From contig NZ_CP100426.1 in the NCBI RefSeq assembly GCF_023151555.2, positions 806,001 through 870,000 of the forward strand: a DNA stretch of 64,000 nucleotides, written 5' to 3'. This document shows, in pieces, positions 26,685-36,741 of the stretch; positions within the stretch are counted from its first letter, which is position 1; each line of letters starts with the position of its first letter. Both the position numbers and the translations under genes were made by a program. The DNA is from Photobacterium sp. CCB-ST2H9 (lineage in GTDB: Bacteria; Pseudomonadota; Gammaproteobacteria; Enterobacterales; Vibrionaceae). A model generated the notes under the pieces. That model made no database searches. It saw only the letters and a list, made by a program, of their open reading frames with translations, and was not told the origin of the DNA.

Positions 26685-28772
26685 TTATGAGTTCGTTTCT
26701 GATTTGGTGTTCAGAGAGGTCTGAATTTTCTTCAGTAACTCAGTCGCACCGCCCTGTGAATTCAGCAGGCTGGCCAGAGCGACATTACTCAGGTCGCTGC
26801 TTTTCAGATCTGTGTTTTCCAGGATATCTTTGATGTCCTGAGGCATGCTGCGCTGGCCTTTGATGTATTCAGAAACCAGTGGATTCAGCACTTTAGATTC
26901 ATCGAACTTGGCATCCATTGCAGCCGCATCCATGATGGTACGACGGATTTGCTCCATGCCTTCACCACCAAACAGCTTGATATCAGCCTGAGACAGTGCC
27001 TGTGCCAGGGCTTTCGCATTTTCGCCCACAACAGCTTTCTGCGCATCAATGCGTGCAATTTCCAGCTCTTTCTCTTGTTGCAGCTGCATCACCCATCTGT
27101 CGTGTTCACGGGTATGCTCATCGTACTGCTGTGCTGCTTCAAAGCGGGCAGACTGAGCTTCAGCTTCTGCCAGACCTTTCGCACGCATTGCCTGCGCTTC
27201 TGCTTCACCAGCAGTCTGCAGTGTGTACGCTTCCGCTTCACCCACTTCACGAATCGCCAGTGCACGCTCGCGTTCAACTTCGACTTCTGCCAGACCGGTC
27301 GCGCTGATCATTTCTTTCTCAGCTTTCGCCATACGCTCTTTCGCAGCTGCTTCACGCTCTTTCGTAACGTATTCAGCTTCAGCACGCTTGGTCGCAACAA
27401 TCTGCTCAGCTTCTGCTTCACGGGTCTTCACAGCCAGCTCATTTTCAGCATCACGGGTTCTGATCTTCAGTGCCGCATCGTTTTCGATCAGCAGACGCTC
27501 CGCTTTCTCACGGGCAGCATCTTTCTCTGCACGCGCAGCGACCAGCAGCTCCAGTTGTTTCGCTTCAGCGATAGCTTCAGCTTCAGTCAACGTCACACGC
27601 TTCTGACGGTTCACTTGCTCATGAACACGCAGGTTTTCAGTTTCTTCCTCTTCGCGGGCAATCTTACGTTCAATTTCCACACGCTGAGAACGGGTTTCTG
27701 CAACCGCCTTCAGAGATTCCTCAACCGTCGTCTCTTTCAGCATTTCTTTCTCTGCAACTTCCGTTGCAGTCCGAACTTTCTCGGTTTCAACTGCACGGTT
27801 CAGCTCTTCCTGCTGAATAGCAACCTGACGCTGGTTCGCGATGCGTGTCATTTCGACTTCCATCTGAACACTTTCACGCTTCTTAGCCACTTCTTCTTCA
27901 GTTTCCAGCTTCGCCAGTTGCGTCACACGCTCGTATTCTTCACGCTTTTCAGAAGTCAGTGCTTCTTCCTGTGACTTGATAATTTCGATCTCACGCTTCG
28001 CACGGGCAACACTTTCCTGTTCCTGTTTATCCAGTTGCAGACGGTTCGCTTCAGCTTCAACGTTTTTCTTCTTGATCGTTGTGCGCTCATCCTGACGGAT
28101 TGCATTCGTCTCCGTATTCTTCTGCGCCGTGATCATTGAGATCTTACGGATACCTTCCACATCCAGAATATTGTCCGGGCTGTGAGCATCTAAAGACGTC
28201 TGGTCGACTTTATCGATAACCACGTCATAGATTTTGAAACCGTCCATTTCACTGCCAATTACATCAACAACAGCGTCACGGAATGCACGACGGTTTGTCA
28301 GCAGTTCTTCAAATTCAAACTGTTTAACTGCAGTTTTCAGGGCTTCAGAGAATTTCGGCTGGAAGTGTTCTTTCAGACGTTCGATATTCGAGGCTTCATG
28401 AGCAGTAAACAGCTTCGCAACACGAACAATATCTTCTTCTTCGTGATTCACGCCGATATAGAAATCAACTTTCAGGTCTGCACGAATATTGTCACGGCAG
28501 TGCAGGCCTTCATACTCTTCACCTTCCTGATCTTTACGACCACTGCGAATCACAGAGATCTTTTTACGGGTGATATCCATGTACTCATACTGGTTCACCA
28601 CCGGCCAGACAAAAGTACCGGTCAGCGATGCACGGGTCGCATGCAGACCATTCACGATCAATGCATCACCTTCACCACGGACCTTTTTATATCGTGTTGT
28701 GAGAAAAATTAAGATCAGTAAAAATATACCGACTCCAGCACTAATGAATATTACGCTTGGAGAGATTTGCAT
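26685..28772 (-). CDS. Flotillin-like SPFH/band-7 membrane protein
   Basis: About 695 residues from the ATG at 28772 (AAGGAG six bases upstream). An N-terminal transmembrane helix (about 7-27) is followed by an SPFH domain (about 30-200) with DNIRADLKVDFYIGV, and then a very long coiled coil (about 225-580) rich in Glu-Ala-Lys repeats, as in E. coli YqiK. The tail contains ALAQALSQADIKLFGG, typical of flotillins. Flotillins scaffold membrane microdomains. It follows the OB-fold membrane protein, the usual partner pair (YqiJ-YqiK), and leads into the ATPase genes, so the complex is probably membrane bound. Confidence 0.9.
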   Translation of the reverse strand: MQISPSVIFISAGVGIFLLILIFLTTRYKKVRGEGDALIVNGLHATRASLTGTFVWPVVNQYEYMDITRKKISVIRSGRKDQEGEEYEGLHCRDNIRADLKVDFYIGVNHEEEDIVRVAKLFTAHEASNIERLKEHFQPKFSEALKTAVKQFEFEELLTNRRAFRDAVVDVIGSEMDGFKIYDVVIDKVDQTSLDAHSPDNILDVEGIRKISMITAQKNTETNAIRQDERTTIKKKNVEAEANRLQLDKQEQESVARAKREIEIIKSQEEALTSEKREEYERVTQLAKLETEEEVAKKRESVQMEVEMTRIANQRQVAIQQEELNRAVETEKVRTATEVAEKEMLKETTVEESLKAVAETRSQRVEIERKIAREEEETENLRVHEQVNRQKRVTLTEAEAIAEAKQLELLVAARAEKDAAREKAERLLIENDAALKIRTRDAENELAVKTREAEAEQIVATKRAEAEYVTKEREAAAKERMAKAEKEMISATGLAEVEVERERALAIREVGEAEAYTLQTAGEAEAQAMRAKGLAEAEAQSARFEAAQQYDEHTREHDRWVMQLQQEKELEIARIDAQKAVVGENAKALAQALSQADIKLFGGEGMEQIRRTIMDAAAMDAKFDESKVLNPLVSEYIKGQRSMPQDIKDILENTDLKSSDLSNVALASLLNSQGGATELLKKIQTSLNTKSETNS

Positions 28773-28788
28773 AGCCAACTCCTTATGC

Positions 28789-29409
28789 TTAGCTATTTTT
28801 TGCCACTATATAATGATTTGTTGTTTTATCTTGTGAGACGATAATCACTTCATCGCCGTATTCCATTGATGTCTCCGGCTCAATTGCACGGGCATCAAGT
28901 AAGAATTCATTACCTTGATGGTGAACCACCACTTCACCCCGAGTCTGGTTGACAGCACTGCTGTGAACTCTGGCTTTCAGGCCAATAAAATCGACCTTGG
29001 CAAAACTTTTCTTTCTGTCAAACAAAGGTGCCAGCGGTTTCAGCAACCAGGCTGAAATCCATAACGCCAGATAGGCTGTCACCGGGATAGAAACCACCTC
29101 AATGACAATCATCCAGCTTGCTTCAGAAACAGCAGCAAGCCCCTGGTTCAGGTAAAAAGACAGGATCGTCCCAATAAAGAAGCTGACACAAAGCGCCACC
29201 ATCAGCGGAACTTTCGACAATATCGGCGGTAATAACAAACCGGCTCCCGGTATGTTTTCAGCGTCAAAAAAATCAACGTCCGGTGCCACACTTTCAACAA
29301 TGTTGAACACCAGATCCACCAGCATAATCATCAGAAAGATGGCGAAAGGAACAAAAAAAACATTGGTAGGGAAAGATAACAATATTGATATCATCTCGTC
29401 TAAGGTCAT
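28789..29409 (-). CDS. YqiJ/NfeD-like membrane protein with OB-fold
   Basis: About 206 residues from the ATG at 29409, after GGTAAGT. Three or four transmembrane helices (about 10-32, 60-85 and 95-125) precede a soluble OB-fold (about 135-205) with FIGLKARVHSSAVNQTRGEV and YGDEVIIVSQD. This is the partner of flotillin in YqiJ-YqiK and NfeD-flotillin pairs and probably helps assemble membrane domains. It is the first gene of the leftward five-gene operon. Confidence 0.85.
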   Translation of the reverse strand: MTLDEMISILLSFPTNVFFVPFAIFLMIMLVDLVFNIVESVAPDVDFFDAENIPGAGLLLPPILSKVPLMVALCVSFFIGTILSFYLNQGLAAVSEASWMIVIEVVSIPVTAYLALWISAWLLKPLAPLFDRKKSFAKVDFIGLKARVHSSAVNQTRGEVVVHHQGNEFLLDARAIEPETSMEYGDEVIIVSQDKTTNHYIVAKNS

Positions 29410-29741
29410 ACTTACCAACTATTTTACAGAATGATTAAATTTATTTTTATCTGGAATCTGGTCACATTTGGCGACCGTATATAAGGGAAAGTTAAAAAAG
29501 GCTCATTGAATTTATCACCCTCAAACCTCCGCGACAAATGGTTTTCTCCCTGAAAAGGTATCTCATTGGTAAAAGACGGAAAAAACAAAACTTGAACTGC
29601 ACCGCCAATAACGCACAGCCGGATGTCATTTCAATTTTCTGTATGGTTAAAATCACTTTTTCAACTGTCGATCTACCGGTGAAAATTTGACGGTCAGAAC
29701 AAAGCAATTCGGACTTTTGGAAGCCACATCCGTTTTGAACA
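29410..29741. promoter_or_regulatory. Intergenic region upstream of the flotillin operon
   Basis: About 330 bases without a gene between the PBP1C stop and the first flotillin-operon gene. It must carry the promoter for the flotillin operon and the end of the PBP1C transcript. I see no strong hairpin terminator and no convincing operator. Confidence 0.4.
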
Positions 29742-31922
29742 TCACCGGTGAATCACAATCTTTCGCTGATCACATTGCTGCCCCTGACAGGCAGTAATGA
29801 CGACTTCGCCACTATAATCCGCCAATAACAGTTGCTGCTGTTCATACGGCTGATGATTAATATACCAAAGCACTTCGGACGCTGGCTTATTGCTTTCCAG
29901 CTTCAGTTGCCGGATTTGTGAGCGGTAATAATGCTGACCGTTCTTGATCGACTGAATTGCAATTTCCAGTTCCGGATGTCCCTGGCTGATAATTTTCCGC
30001 TGCTGATGCCAGATGCTGAGCGATTCCGGCCAGTGATCATGACGAACAAAGTCGCCATCACTTTCCAGTGTGGGTGGCGTGAGCCCGTTTCGGGTAAAAG
30101 CATATTTCTGATTAAAACAGTCTTCATCTGCCGTTGCCGACTTTGCCCGTCCGCCCGGCCAGCAAATAAGTTTGCGGATGACGGTCTCCGGCTGTTCAAC
30201 CCGTCGTTTCTCTTCCGGTAACTGATCAAACACATCAAACATCACCGGCGCCGCGCGGGTTGCCCCCAGATACCCCACCACAGGCGTTGCATCTGGTCGG
30301 CCGACCCAGACGGCCACGGTATAGCCTGGGCTGACACCCACAGACCAGAAATCACGATAACCGTAGCTGGTACCGGTTTTCCATGCGATTTCGCGACGCA
30401 CGCGGGGCACTACCCGATCAGATGCGCTGATGCTGCTGAGCATGTGAAACACCATCCAGCTGCTTTCTTTGCTCAGCAACTGCGCCTCGTTCGCAACAGG
30501 AACTGCCTGCGCTCCGCCCTTCACCACTCGCAGCGGGGAAACCTGACCGGACATTGCCAGCGAGCGGTACATGGACGCCAGCGTCATCAGATTTGTTCCT
30601 GTCCCGCCCAGACCTACCGTCAGATTCGCTTTTTCATGGTCAAGCTGAATTCCTGCTTGTTTCATCTGCGCATCAAACACGTCCGGACCGAGTGCGTTAA
30701 ACACCTGAATCAGAGGAATATTCAGAGACTGTTTCAAGGCCTCACTGACACTGACCGCTCCCTGAAACCGGCCATTCAGGTTCTGTGGTTTGTAGTCATA
30801 AAACGTAAAAGGAATATCACTCAGTAAACTTTCGGTATGAATGATGCCGCGATCGATAGCCATGCCATAGATAAACGGTTTCAGGGTTGATCCCGGTGAA
30901 CGGACCGCCTGTGTCATGTCGACGTGAGCGAACCGGCTGTCATCCTGAAAATCGACCGAACCCTGATAAGCCAGAATCTCAGTTGTCTGGTTGTCTACCA
31001 CCAATACGGCTGCTGACGAGTGTACCGGCAAATCACGTTTGACTTTGACCAGCAATCGGGCCACTCGTTGCTGAATCGTGTCATTGATCGTGGTGGTGAT
31101 GACATGCTGATCCGGGTAAGTCTGTTTCAACGTCCTGCTCAGCAGGGGAGCCAGCTGAACCCGGTCAGACTGCCGCAGTTCAACCGGTTCCTGGGAAAGA
31201 TATTGAAATGCCTGTTCTTTGAGCAGCCCGCTGTCATGAAGACGCGACAGGACTTTATTTCGCATCGCTTTTGCGACTTCCGGATAGCGATCCGGACGAT
31301 ACAGCGACGGCTTTTGCGGCAACACGACCAACAGCGCCGCTTCATTTTTCGTTAAGTGTCTGGCTGAGGTTGCGAAGTAACGGTCAGCTGCCGCTTCTAC
31401 ACCCGCGATGTTGCCGCCAAACGGTGCCAGGTTCAGATAAAGCGTCAGAATCTCATCTTTGCTGTAATACCATTCCAGCTGAAGGGCGCGCCAGAGTTGT
31501 TTAAATTTGCCGGCGACCGAACGTTCATGCGGGTCGAGCAAACGGGCCACCTGCATCGTCAGGGTAGATCCGCCAGAAACGACATGCCCGTGAATCAGCC
31601 ACTGAAACGCAGCCCGGAGAATTGAAAACGGATTAAATCCCGGATGATGGTAAAACCAGCGATCCTCATAGTTCAGCAACGCCTCAATATAAAAAGGATC
31701 GACTTCAGGTAAGGTGACGTTGTAACGATGGACACCCTGGCGATCACCGAAAGAGCGAAGCACTTCACCTTCCCTGCTGACAACCACAGTTGCCGGACCA
31801 TCCGGATATAAAGGCGGAAGCGGGAACACACTGTTCAGTGTCCACGCCATCAAAATCAGAAAGGCGCTCATCCCTGCCGCCAATTTCAGCAGGGATGAGC
31901 GTGTCGTGAACGGCAATTTCAT
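29742..31922 (-). CDS. pbpC: Penicillin-binding protein 1C
   Basis: A 726-residue bifunctional peptidoglycan synthase. An N-terminal membrane anchor (about 10-30) precedes the glycosyltransferase domain with NYEDRWFYHHPGFNPFSI (catalytic Glu) and GGSTLTMQVARLLDP. The transpeptidase domain has SPGSTLKPFIYG (active Ser), SLN in KQSLNIPLIQ and KTGTSYGYRDFW. The last 100 residues form the C-terminal domain typical of PBP1C (WYINHQPYEQ). It lies 28 bases downstream of the alpha-2-macroglobulin gene, the classic genomic pair; the two are thought to act together in envelope defence and repair. Confidence 0.95.
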   Translation of the reverse strand: MKLPFTTRSSLLKLAAGMSAFLILMAWTLNSVFPLPPLYPDGPATVVVSREGEVLRSFGDRQGVHRYNVTLPEVDPFYIEALLNYEDRWFYHHPGFNPFSILRAAFQWLIHGHVVSGGSTLTMQVARLLDPHERSVAGKFKQLWRALQLEWYYSKDEILTLYLNLAPFGGNIAGVEAAADRYFATSARHLTKNEAALLVVLPQKPSLYRPDRYPEVAKAMRNKVLSRLHDSGLLKEQAFQYLSQEPVELRQSDRVQLAPLLSRTLKQTYPDQHVITTTINDTIQQRVARLLVKVKRDLPVHSSAAVLVVDNQTTEILAYQGSVDFQDDSRFAHVDMTQAVRSPGSTLKPFIYGMAIDRGIIHTESLLSDIPFTFYDYKPQNLNGRFQGAVSVSEALKQSLNIPLIQVFNALGPDVFDAQMKQAGIQLDHEKANLTVGLGGTGTNLMTLASMYRSLAMSGQVSPLRVVKGGAQAVPVANEAQLLSKESSWMVFHMLSSISASDRVVPRVRREIAWKTGTSYGYRDFWSVGVSPGYTVAVWVGRPDATPVVGYLGATRAAPVMFDVFDQLPEEKRRVEQPETVIRKLICWPGGRAKSATADEDCFNQKYAFTRNGLTPPTLESDGDFVRHDHWPESLSIWHQQRKIISQGHPELEIAIQSIKNGQHYYRSQIRQLKLESNKPASEVLWYINHQPYEQQQLLLADYSGEVVITACQGQQCDQRKIVIHR

Positions 31923-31950
31923 GGATTCGTTATCGTCTCAGAGATTGCCA

Positions 31951-34900
31951 TTATTGCTCGACCGTAAAGGTTTGCGGTGTCTGCCAGTACGCCAGATGTT
32001 TTTCCGGACGGTACATGGACTCAATAAACACAGGTGGCACAGCAAACGTCCCCGGAACTTCCGCGCGCAGCACGTAGCCGTACTGATAAATCTGTTTTTT
32101 ATACATCTGGCCAGACAGAACAAACCGGTCGTTGCGATATTCCTGATGGTCTGGTGTTTCGAGTTTCACTTTCTCCGGCAGCATCCGTTCAATTGGCAGC
32201 CCCTGATTCAGTGCCGGGTTTTCCAGCACGAAGCCAGCCGGAATCTTGTCCACCAGCAGCGCATCATTGATCTGTTCCTGCAGAATAACGGTCAGAACGA
32301 CCACGACCCGGTCACCCACTTTCACTTTGTTAGACGCCAGCGGCTGCCCATTCGGTTGATACCACTGACGCGTGACTCTCTCAGCGTTCAGGGTATTGAA
32401 GCGACTCGCCTGATTGGCAATCGTGCGATCCAGTTTCTGATAACCTTCCGCCATGACTTTGACATAAACCGGTGACTGATCCAGATTGCGAATCACCAGA
32501 TCGGATGTCAGGGGCTGGCTGAATGTTCCCTTGTGGCTGACCGATTGATCATTGAAAGCCAGATTGAACATTTGCTCACGATTCGCTGCACTTGCCAGTA
32601 CAGACGCCTGAACCAGCGCAGAGCGTTCCTGCGTGCTCATCCAGCGTGTCTGTGACAAACCAATCAAACGTTCCAGGTTTTTGGCCTGAAGTTCCAGTGC
32701 TTCACGCTTCACTGATTTATCTTTCGACATTTCTTCAAGAATCAGCACAGACTTGGCAACATCACGCAGATCAGAACCGTAATCACCGTAGTAACGGTAT
32801 TCCCGGCTGAAACGGCCGATATCATCCAGCATGTCTTCAGCTTCATCACTCGCACCCACATTGGCATAACTGGCGGCCAGTTGCAGGTAGCTGAGCTGAG
32901 TCGGCAGGTCCGACAGCTTCATCTTATCCAGATCACTCCATTTCAGCTTACCCTGCTTGCTGGTCAGGTAAGCGGCATAGGCACGGGCTACTTTGGCAGA
33001 CTGGCTGTCATAAGCCAGATCACTGGTCAGTGAATCGTTCCGGACATAAACCAGCAGACGGTTATTCGCCCGGTTCAACATGGATTCCGGCACAACTCCT
33101 GTAAAACGCTGTTCCGCCGTATTCAGGAAATCGGCCACGTACGCCGTCAGCCATGGGTTTTCATGGCCGCTGCTGTCCCACAGCGAGAAACCGCCATTGG
33201 CTTTCTGCATGGTTTTCAGACGCTGAACGGCTTTTTCAACCACACGTTTGTCTGCTTCATCCGGCGAGATGCTTTCAGCATGACTGATGCGGTCAGACTG
33301 GTGCACTTTGGCTTTAAAGCGATTCAGCTCCGGCGCGTCCATCAGGAACGGCCAGGCTTTACTGGTGGTCTGCTCGGCACAGCCATACGGGTAACGGAAC
33401 AGACCGCGTGCATGTTCTTCCGGGTTCAGCACAGGCGTCCGGCTGAAATAAGCCTGACCCATACTGTTTTGCACCACATCCATTCCTGACCATAAGCCCT
33501 CGCTGGCTTTGTATTCTTTCCCTTTCTGCAGCAGAACCGACTGCACCTGAGTGACCCATGGCATCACAGGACGGACCGGTACTTCCCAGGAACGATCGAT
33601 ATCAATCTCATCATTCCTCACGGTCAGTGCCAGTTGGGCACGTTCAGTCAATATGGCATCCGACACGCGGAAACTGAAGCTCTGGCTCCAGTGCGCGCCG
33701 TGTTTGAGGGTGACCGGCTCAGGCGTCAGTTGTCCCTGTGCAGCCAGTGTTTCACTCAGGTTCAGCGCAACATTTAGTGTCTGCGGGTGACCACTCACGT
33801 TGTGCAGATCAACCGTTACCGTCGAGATATCACCCGGCACCAGGAAGCGGGGCACACTGAGCTCAGCGACTACCGGCGCACTGACCGGTTTATCCAAAAC
33901 CGTCTGACCCACCTGAGCGCCATTGAAGGCTGTGGCAATCACCTGAACTTCGCCGTTGTAATCCGGGATCACCATGTCAACCACAGCTTTCCCCTGCACC
34001 ACTTTCACCGGCTTGCTCATCAGAATGACAGTTTTGCTTTCAACCAGCCCGTCATTCTTGTTGTCCGCTTTTTTATTGGCATCACTACCGAAACGGGACT
34101 GCGCAAACGGATTCGGGCGCGGATCGTACAGCCGTGAGTACATATCAACGACATCTGCACTGTAACGGCGCTGACCGAAGAAATAACCGTGCGGATCAAC
34201 CGGCTCGAAACGACTCAGGTTGATGATCCCTTTGTCCACCATCGACAGAGTCACCCAGGTCTCACCGCTCTGCTTCGGATCCAGATGTTCAATCGTAACC
34301 GGGACAGAAAGTGTCTCAGACGGCTTAATCAAATCCGGTAAAGTCAGCGAAACCGTCAGCTTGCGATCAGTCCGATCCAGTTTCAGCGGACGAATTCCAA
34401 AGTAACGTTTCGGCGTCTGACCATCATTCCCGGTTAAGGTCGTGGTGAGGTAAATATCGTGACGGGCCAGGGAGGCATCCAATGGTACCGGAATTGTCAC
34501 TTCACCGGCCTGCACCGGATAGCTTTCAGACCATACCAGCTGATCCGTTTCCAGCGTGACCAGCAAATTGCCGTTTACCGGCGCAGTAATGGTGACATTG
34601 GCCTGCTCACCAGCCAGGTAAGCCGCTTTGTCCGTGTTGATTGCCAGATGATCAGGCTTCGCTTTGATCTGCTCATTGCCGTCATACCAGCCGGCATAGA
34701 ATGAATAGGTCGACGAAACACCCGTGGCGGTATCTTTCACCGTCAGGCGGTAATCACCCCAGCGGGTCGGGAAGACCATGGGCTCCGGATTCTGACCCAC
34801 TTGAATCGTCTGAGTCGACATCCGTTTCCAGCGATCCTGCTTTTTGCGCTCCCAGCCAATCCCGTCTTCATAGATCCAGTAATAAGGACCCTGATCGTAA

Positions 34901-36504
34901 TCCATGGTGACTTCAAGCTGACCTTTGATCAGCGACTGGCCGTCAGCACTCAGCAACGCGATTTGGAACAAAGCATCGCTGTTATACGGCACACTCACGA
35001 ACTCAGGTTTGATCCCGGGAACAGATGTGTTTTTCCATGAGACATACTTCAGTTTGCGCTGCACCGCGGCACCGCCGGATTCCAGCAGACTGAAGTTGGC
35101 AACCACTTTCACCGGGCTTTTGAGTTTCTCCGGTGCAGGCGTCGGTAACTTCACCAGCAGACGGCCTTCGTCAGATAAAGTCTGCTCTTCCAGCTGTGCG
35201 TAATCCGTATCCAGCGTGAAGGATTCACCGACGACGAAATCGGAATATTTACCCGGTATGGTCTGAACCGGCTGATACGTGACCGCCGCTTTCAGGCGGT
35301 TGCCGGCAGCCGGGCTTCCGAACAGATAGCGTCCGTTCAGATTCACATCATTTGTCTGTCCGGCAAATACAAACTCAGCCGGAGAGTCAAAAGTCAGATC
35401 CATCCGCTCAGGGACAAATTCCTCTAACTGGAAAGCCAGCTCACTGATTGGTGCTTTCGCCGTCGGATCCAACCGGACTTCCACACGATAGCGTCCGGTT
35501 TTCCAGTTCAGCTCGGTTTCCAGCTGGCGGAAATAATAGCCACTCGCCTGTGGTTCCAGCTGCTCTTTCAGAATTTCTTCGTTCCATGGATTCATCACCG
35601 TCAGCGTAATCGGCCGATCGGCCAGCTGGCGGCCATCCATATCCCGTAACAGGATATTCAGCGGCAGGCTTTCACCCGGTTTCACCAAATCGCGGTTACT
35701 GTAAATGTATGCTTCTGCAGACTGAAATTTACGTCCGCCGACCTGACTCTCAGCCAAATCCAGCGGCGCTTCACGTAGCGGCAGAATCGCCATTTCTTCT
35801 TTTTCAATGCCCGCATCGTTGGTGCTTTTCACCCGGGCAATCACAATGTCTTCCCGTTCCGTTTTCATCTCGAACGTGGCGACACCGTGCTGATTAACCG
35901 GCTGACGTTCGATCCGTTTATTATCCCGGTAAATCTCAACCACGCCCTGAGTAACAGCGTCACCTGTAGACAAGCGTGCCAGCGAGAATGATGCCTGATG
36001 CTGATGAATTCGTGCCTGAATGCCCACGTCCGTCAGCAACATATGCTTGGCTTTCACTTTGTAAAACATACCCGGCGCTTTCACGACCACGACATACCAC
36101 CCTGAAGGCAATGAATGCGGGATGGGTAACCTTGCCGGTGTCTGGACGTCCTTTTCGCTGGGCGGCAATGTATAGCGGTCGGAAAATACACTCTGGAACG
36201 CATGGTTCATGTGGTCCAGGTCGTAACTGGACATTTTGTCCTGAATATAATGACGGTTGAGCAGCTGACCCGGCTCCGTCACCTTCAGAATTTCGACATC
36301 CACATGTTTCAGGTTAATAAAGTTAATCGGAATCGACTGATCGTCAGACTGCGGGACTAAAGGTCCGCTGCCAACAAACAAAACATCCGGTGCCTGCTGC
36401 TTATTTTCAGACTCAGTTTCAGCAATACTGAGCGCAGAAAAGAAAGAACAAAACAGTAGAAGCGATATTTGCCTCCACCGGTTCAAGTTACGCGATATAA
36501 ACAT
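31951..36504 (-). CDS. yfhM: Bacterial alpha-2-macroglobulin
   Basis: A 1517-residue periplasmic protease trap. The signal peptide (about 1-28) ends near ALSIA-ETES. Repeated macroglobulin beta-domains precede the thioester motif GCAEQT near residue 1045, whose Cys-Gln pair forms the reactive bond that captures proteases. The thioester helical domain follows. E. coli YfhM is a lipoprotein, but here I see no lipobox at the expected place, so the protein may be soluble in the periplasm. It is the first gene of an operon with pbpC. Confidence 0.93.
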   Translation of the reverse strand: MFISRNLNRWRQISLLLFCSFFSALSIAETESENKQQAPDVLFVGSGPLVPQSDDQSIPINFINLKHVDVEILKVTEPGQLLNRHYIQDKMSSYDLDHMNHAFQSVFSDRYTLPPSEKDVQTPARLPIPHSLPSGWYVVVVKAPGMFYKVKAKHMLLTDVGIQARIHQHQASFSLARLSTGDAVTQGVVEIYRDNKRIERQPVNQHGVATFEMKTEREDIVIARVKSTNDAGIEKEEMAILPLREAPLDLAESQVGGRKFQSAEAYIYSNRDLVKPGESLPLNILLRDMDGRQLADRPITLTVMNPWNEEILKEQLEPQASGYYFRQLETELNWKTGRYRVEVRLDPTAKAPISELAFQLEEFVPERMDLTFDSPAEFVFAGQTNDVNLNGRYLFGSPAAGNRLKAAVTYQPVQTIPGKYSDFVVGESFTLDTDYAQLEEQTLSDEGRLLVKLPTPAPEKLKSPVKVVANFSLLESGGAAVQRKLKYVSWKNTSVPGIKPEFVSVPYNSDALFQIALLSADGQSLIKGQLEVTMDYDQGPYYWIYEDGIGWERKKQDRWKRMSTQTIQVGQNPEPMVFPTRWGDYRLTVKDTATGVSSTYSFYAGWYDGNEQIKAKPDHLAINTDKAAYLAGEQANVTITAPVNGNLLVTLETDQLVWSESYPVQAGEVTIPVPLDASLARHDIYLTTTLTGNDGQTPKRYFGIRPLKLDRTDRKLTVSLTLPDLIKPSETLSVPVTIEHLDPKQSGETWVTLSMVDKGIINLSRFEPVDPHGYFFGQRRYSADVVDMYSRLYDPRPNPFAQSRFGSDANKKADNKNDGLVESKTVILMSKPVKVVQGKAVVDMVIPDYNGEVQVIATAFNGAQVGQTVLDKPVSAPVVAELSVPRFLVPGDISTVTVDLHNVSGHPQTLNVALNLSETLAAQGQLTPEPVTLKHGAHWSQSFSFRVSDAILTERAQLALTVRNDEIDIDRSWEVPVRPVMPWVTQVQSVLLQKGKEYKASEGLWSGMDVVQNSMGQAYFSRTPVLNPEEHARGLFRYPYGCAEQTTSKAWPFLMDAPELNRFKAKVHQSDRISHAESISPDEADKRVVEKAVQRLKTMQKANGGFSLWDSSGHENPWLTAYVADFLNTAEQRFTGVVPESMLNRANNRLLVYVRNDSLTSDLAYDSQSAKVARAYAAYLTSKQGKLKWSDLDKMKLSDLPTQLSYLQLAASYANVGASDEAEDMLDDIGRFSREYRYYGDYGSDLRDVAKSVLILEEMSKDKSVKREALELQAKNLERLIGLSQTRWMSTQERSALVQASVLASAANREQMFNLAFNDQSVSHKGTFSQPLTSDLVIRNLDQSPVYVKVMAEGYQKLDRTIANQASRFNTLNAERVTRQWYQPNGQPLASNKVKVGDRVVVVLTVILQEQINDALLVDKIPAGFVLENPALNQGLPIERMLPEKVKLETPDHQEYRNDRFVLSGQMYKKQIYQYGYVLRAEVPGTFAVPPVFIESMYRPEKHLAYWQTPQTFTVEQ

Positions 36505-36741
36505 AAAAAGTCCCAGCCGTCCTTACTGACGAGAGTTAACGGGGTGAATAACCCGGTAAGAAATAAAAATATATAATTTCCTGAAAGTTGAGAACTACAA
36601 TAAAAACCCTGAATTGGCAGAACCAGAATCAACTGAAATTGCATCGGTCTCACCATGACTGGGCAATCTCACTTGATGCAGAAACAGGTTCAGTCAATGA
36701 AAGAAAGCATGCGTATGCCGCACACTTTCTTCGCCATTAAA

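Noticed and set aside
23600-28712. Long frames on the plus strand opposite the ATPase and flotillin genes
   Set aside because: They are antisense shadows of strongly coding genes with repetitive coiled-coil composition.
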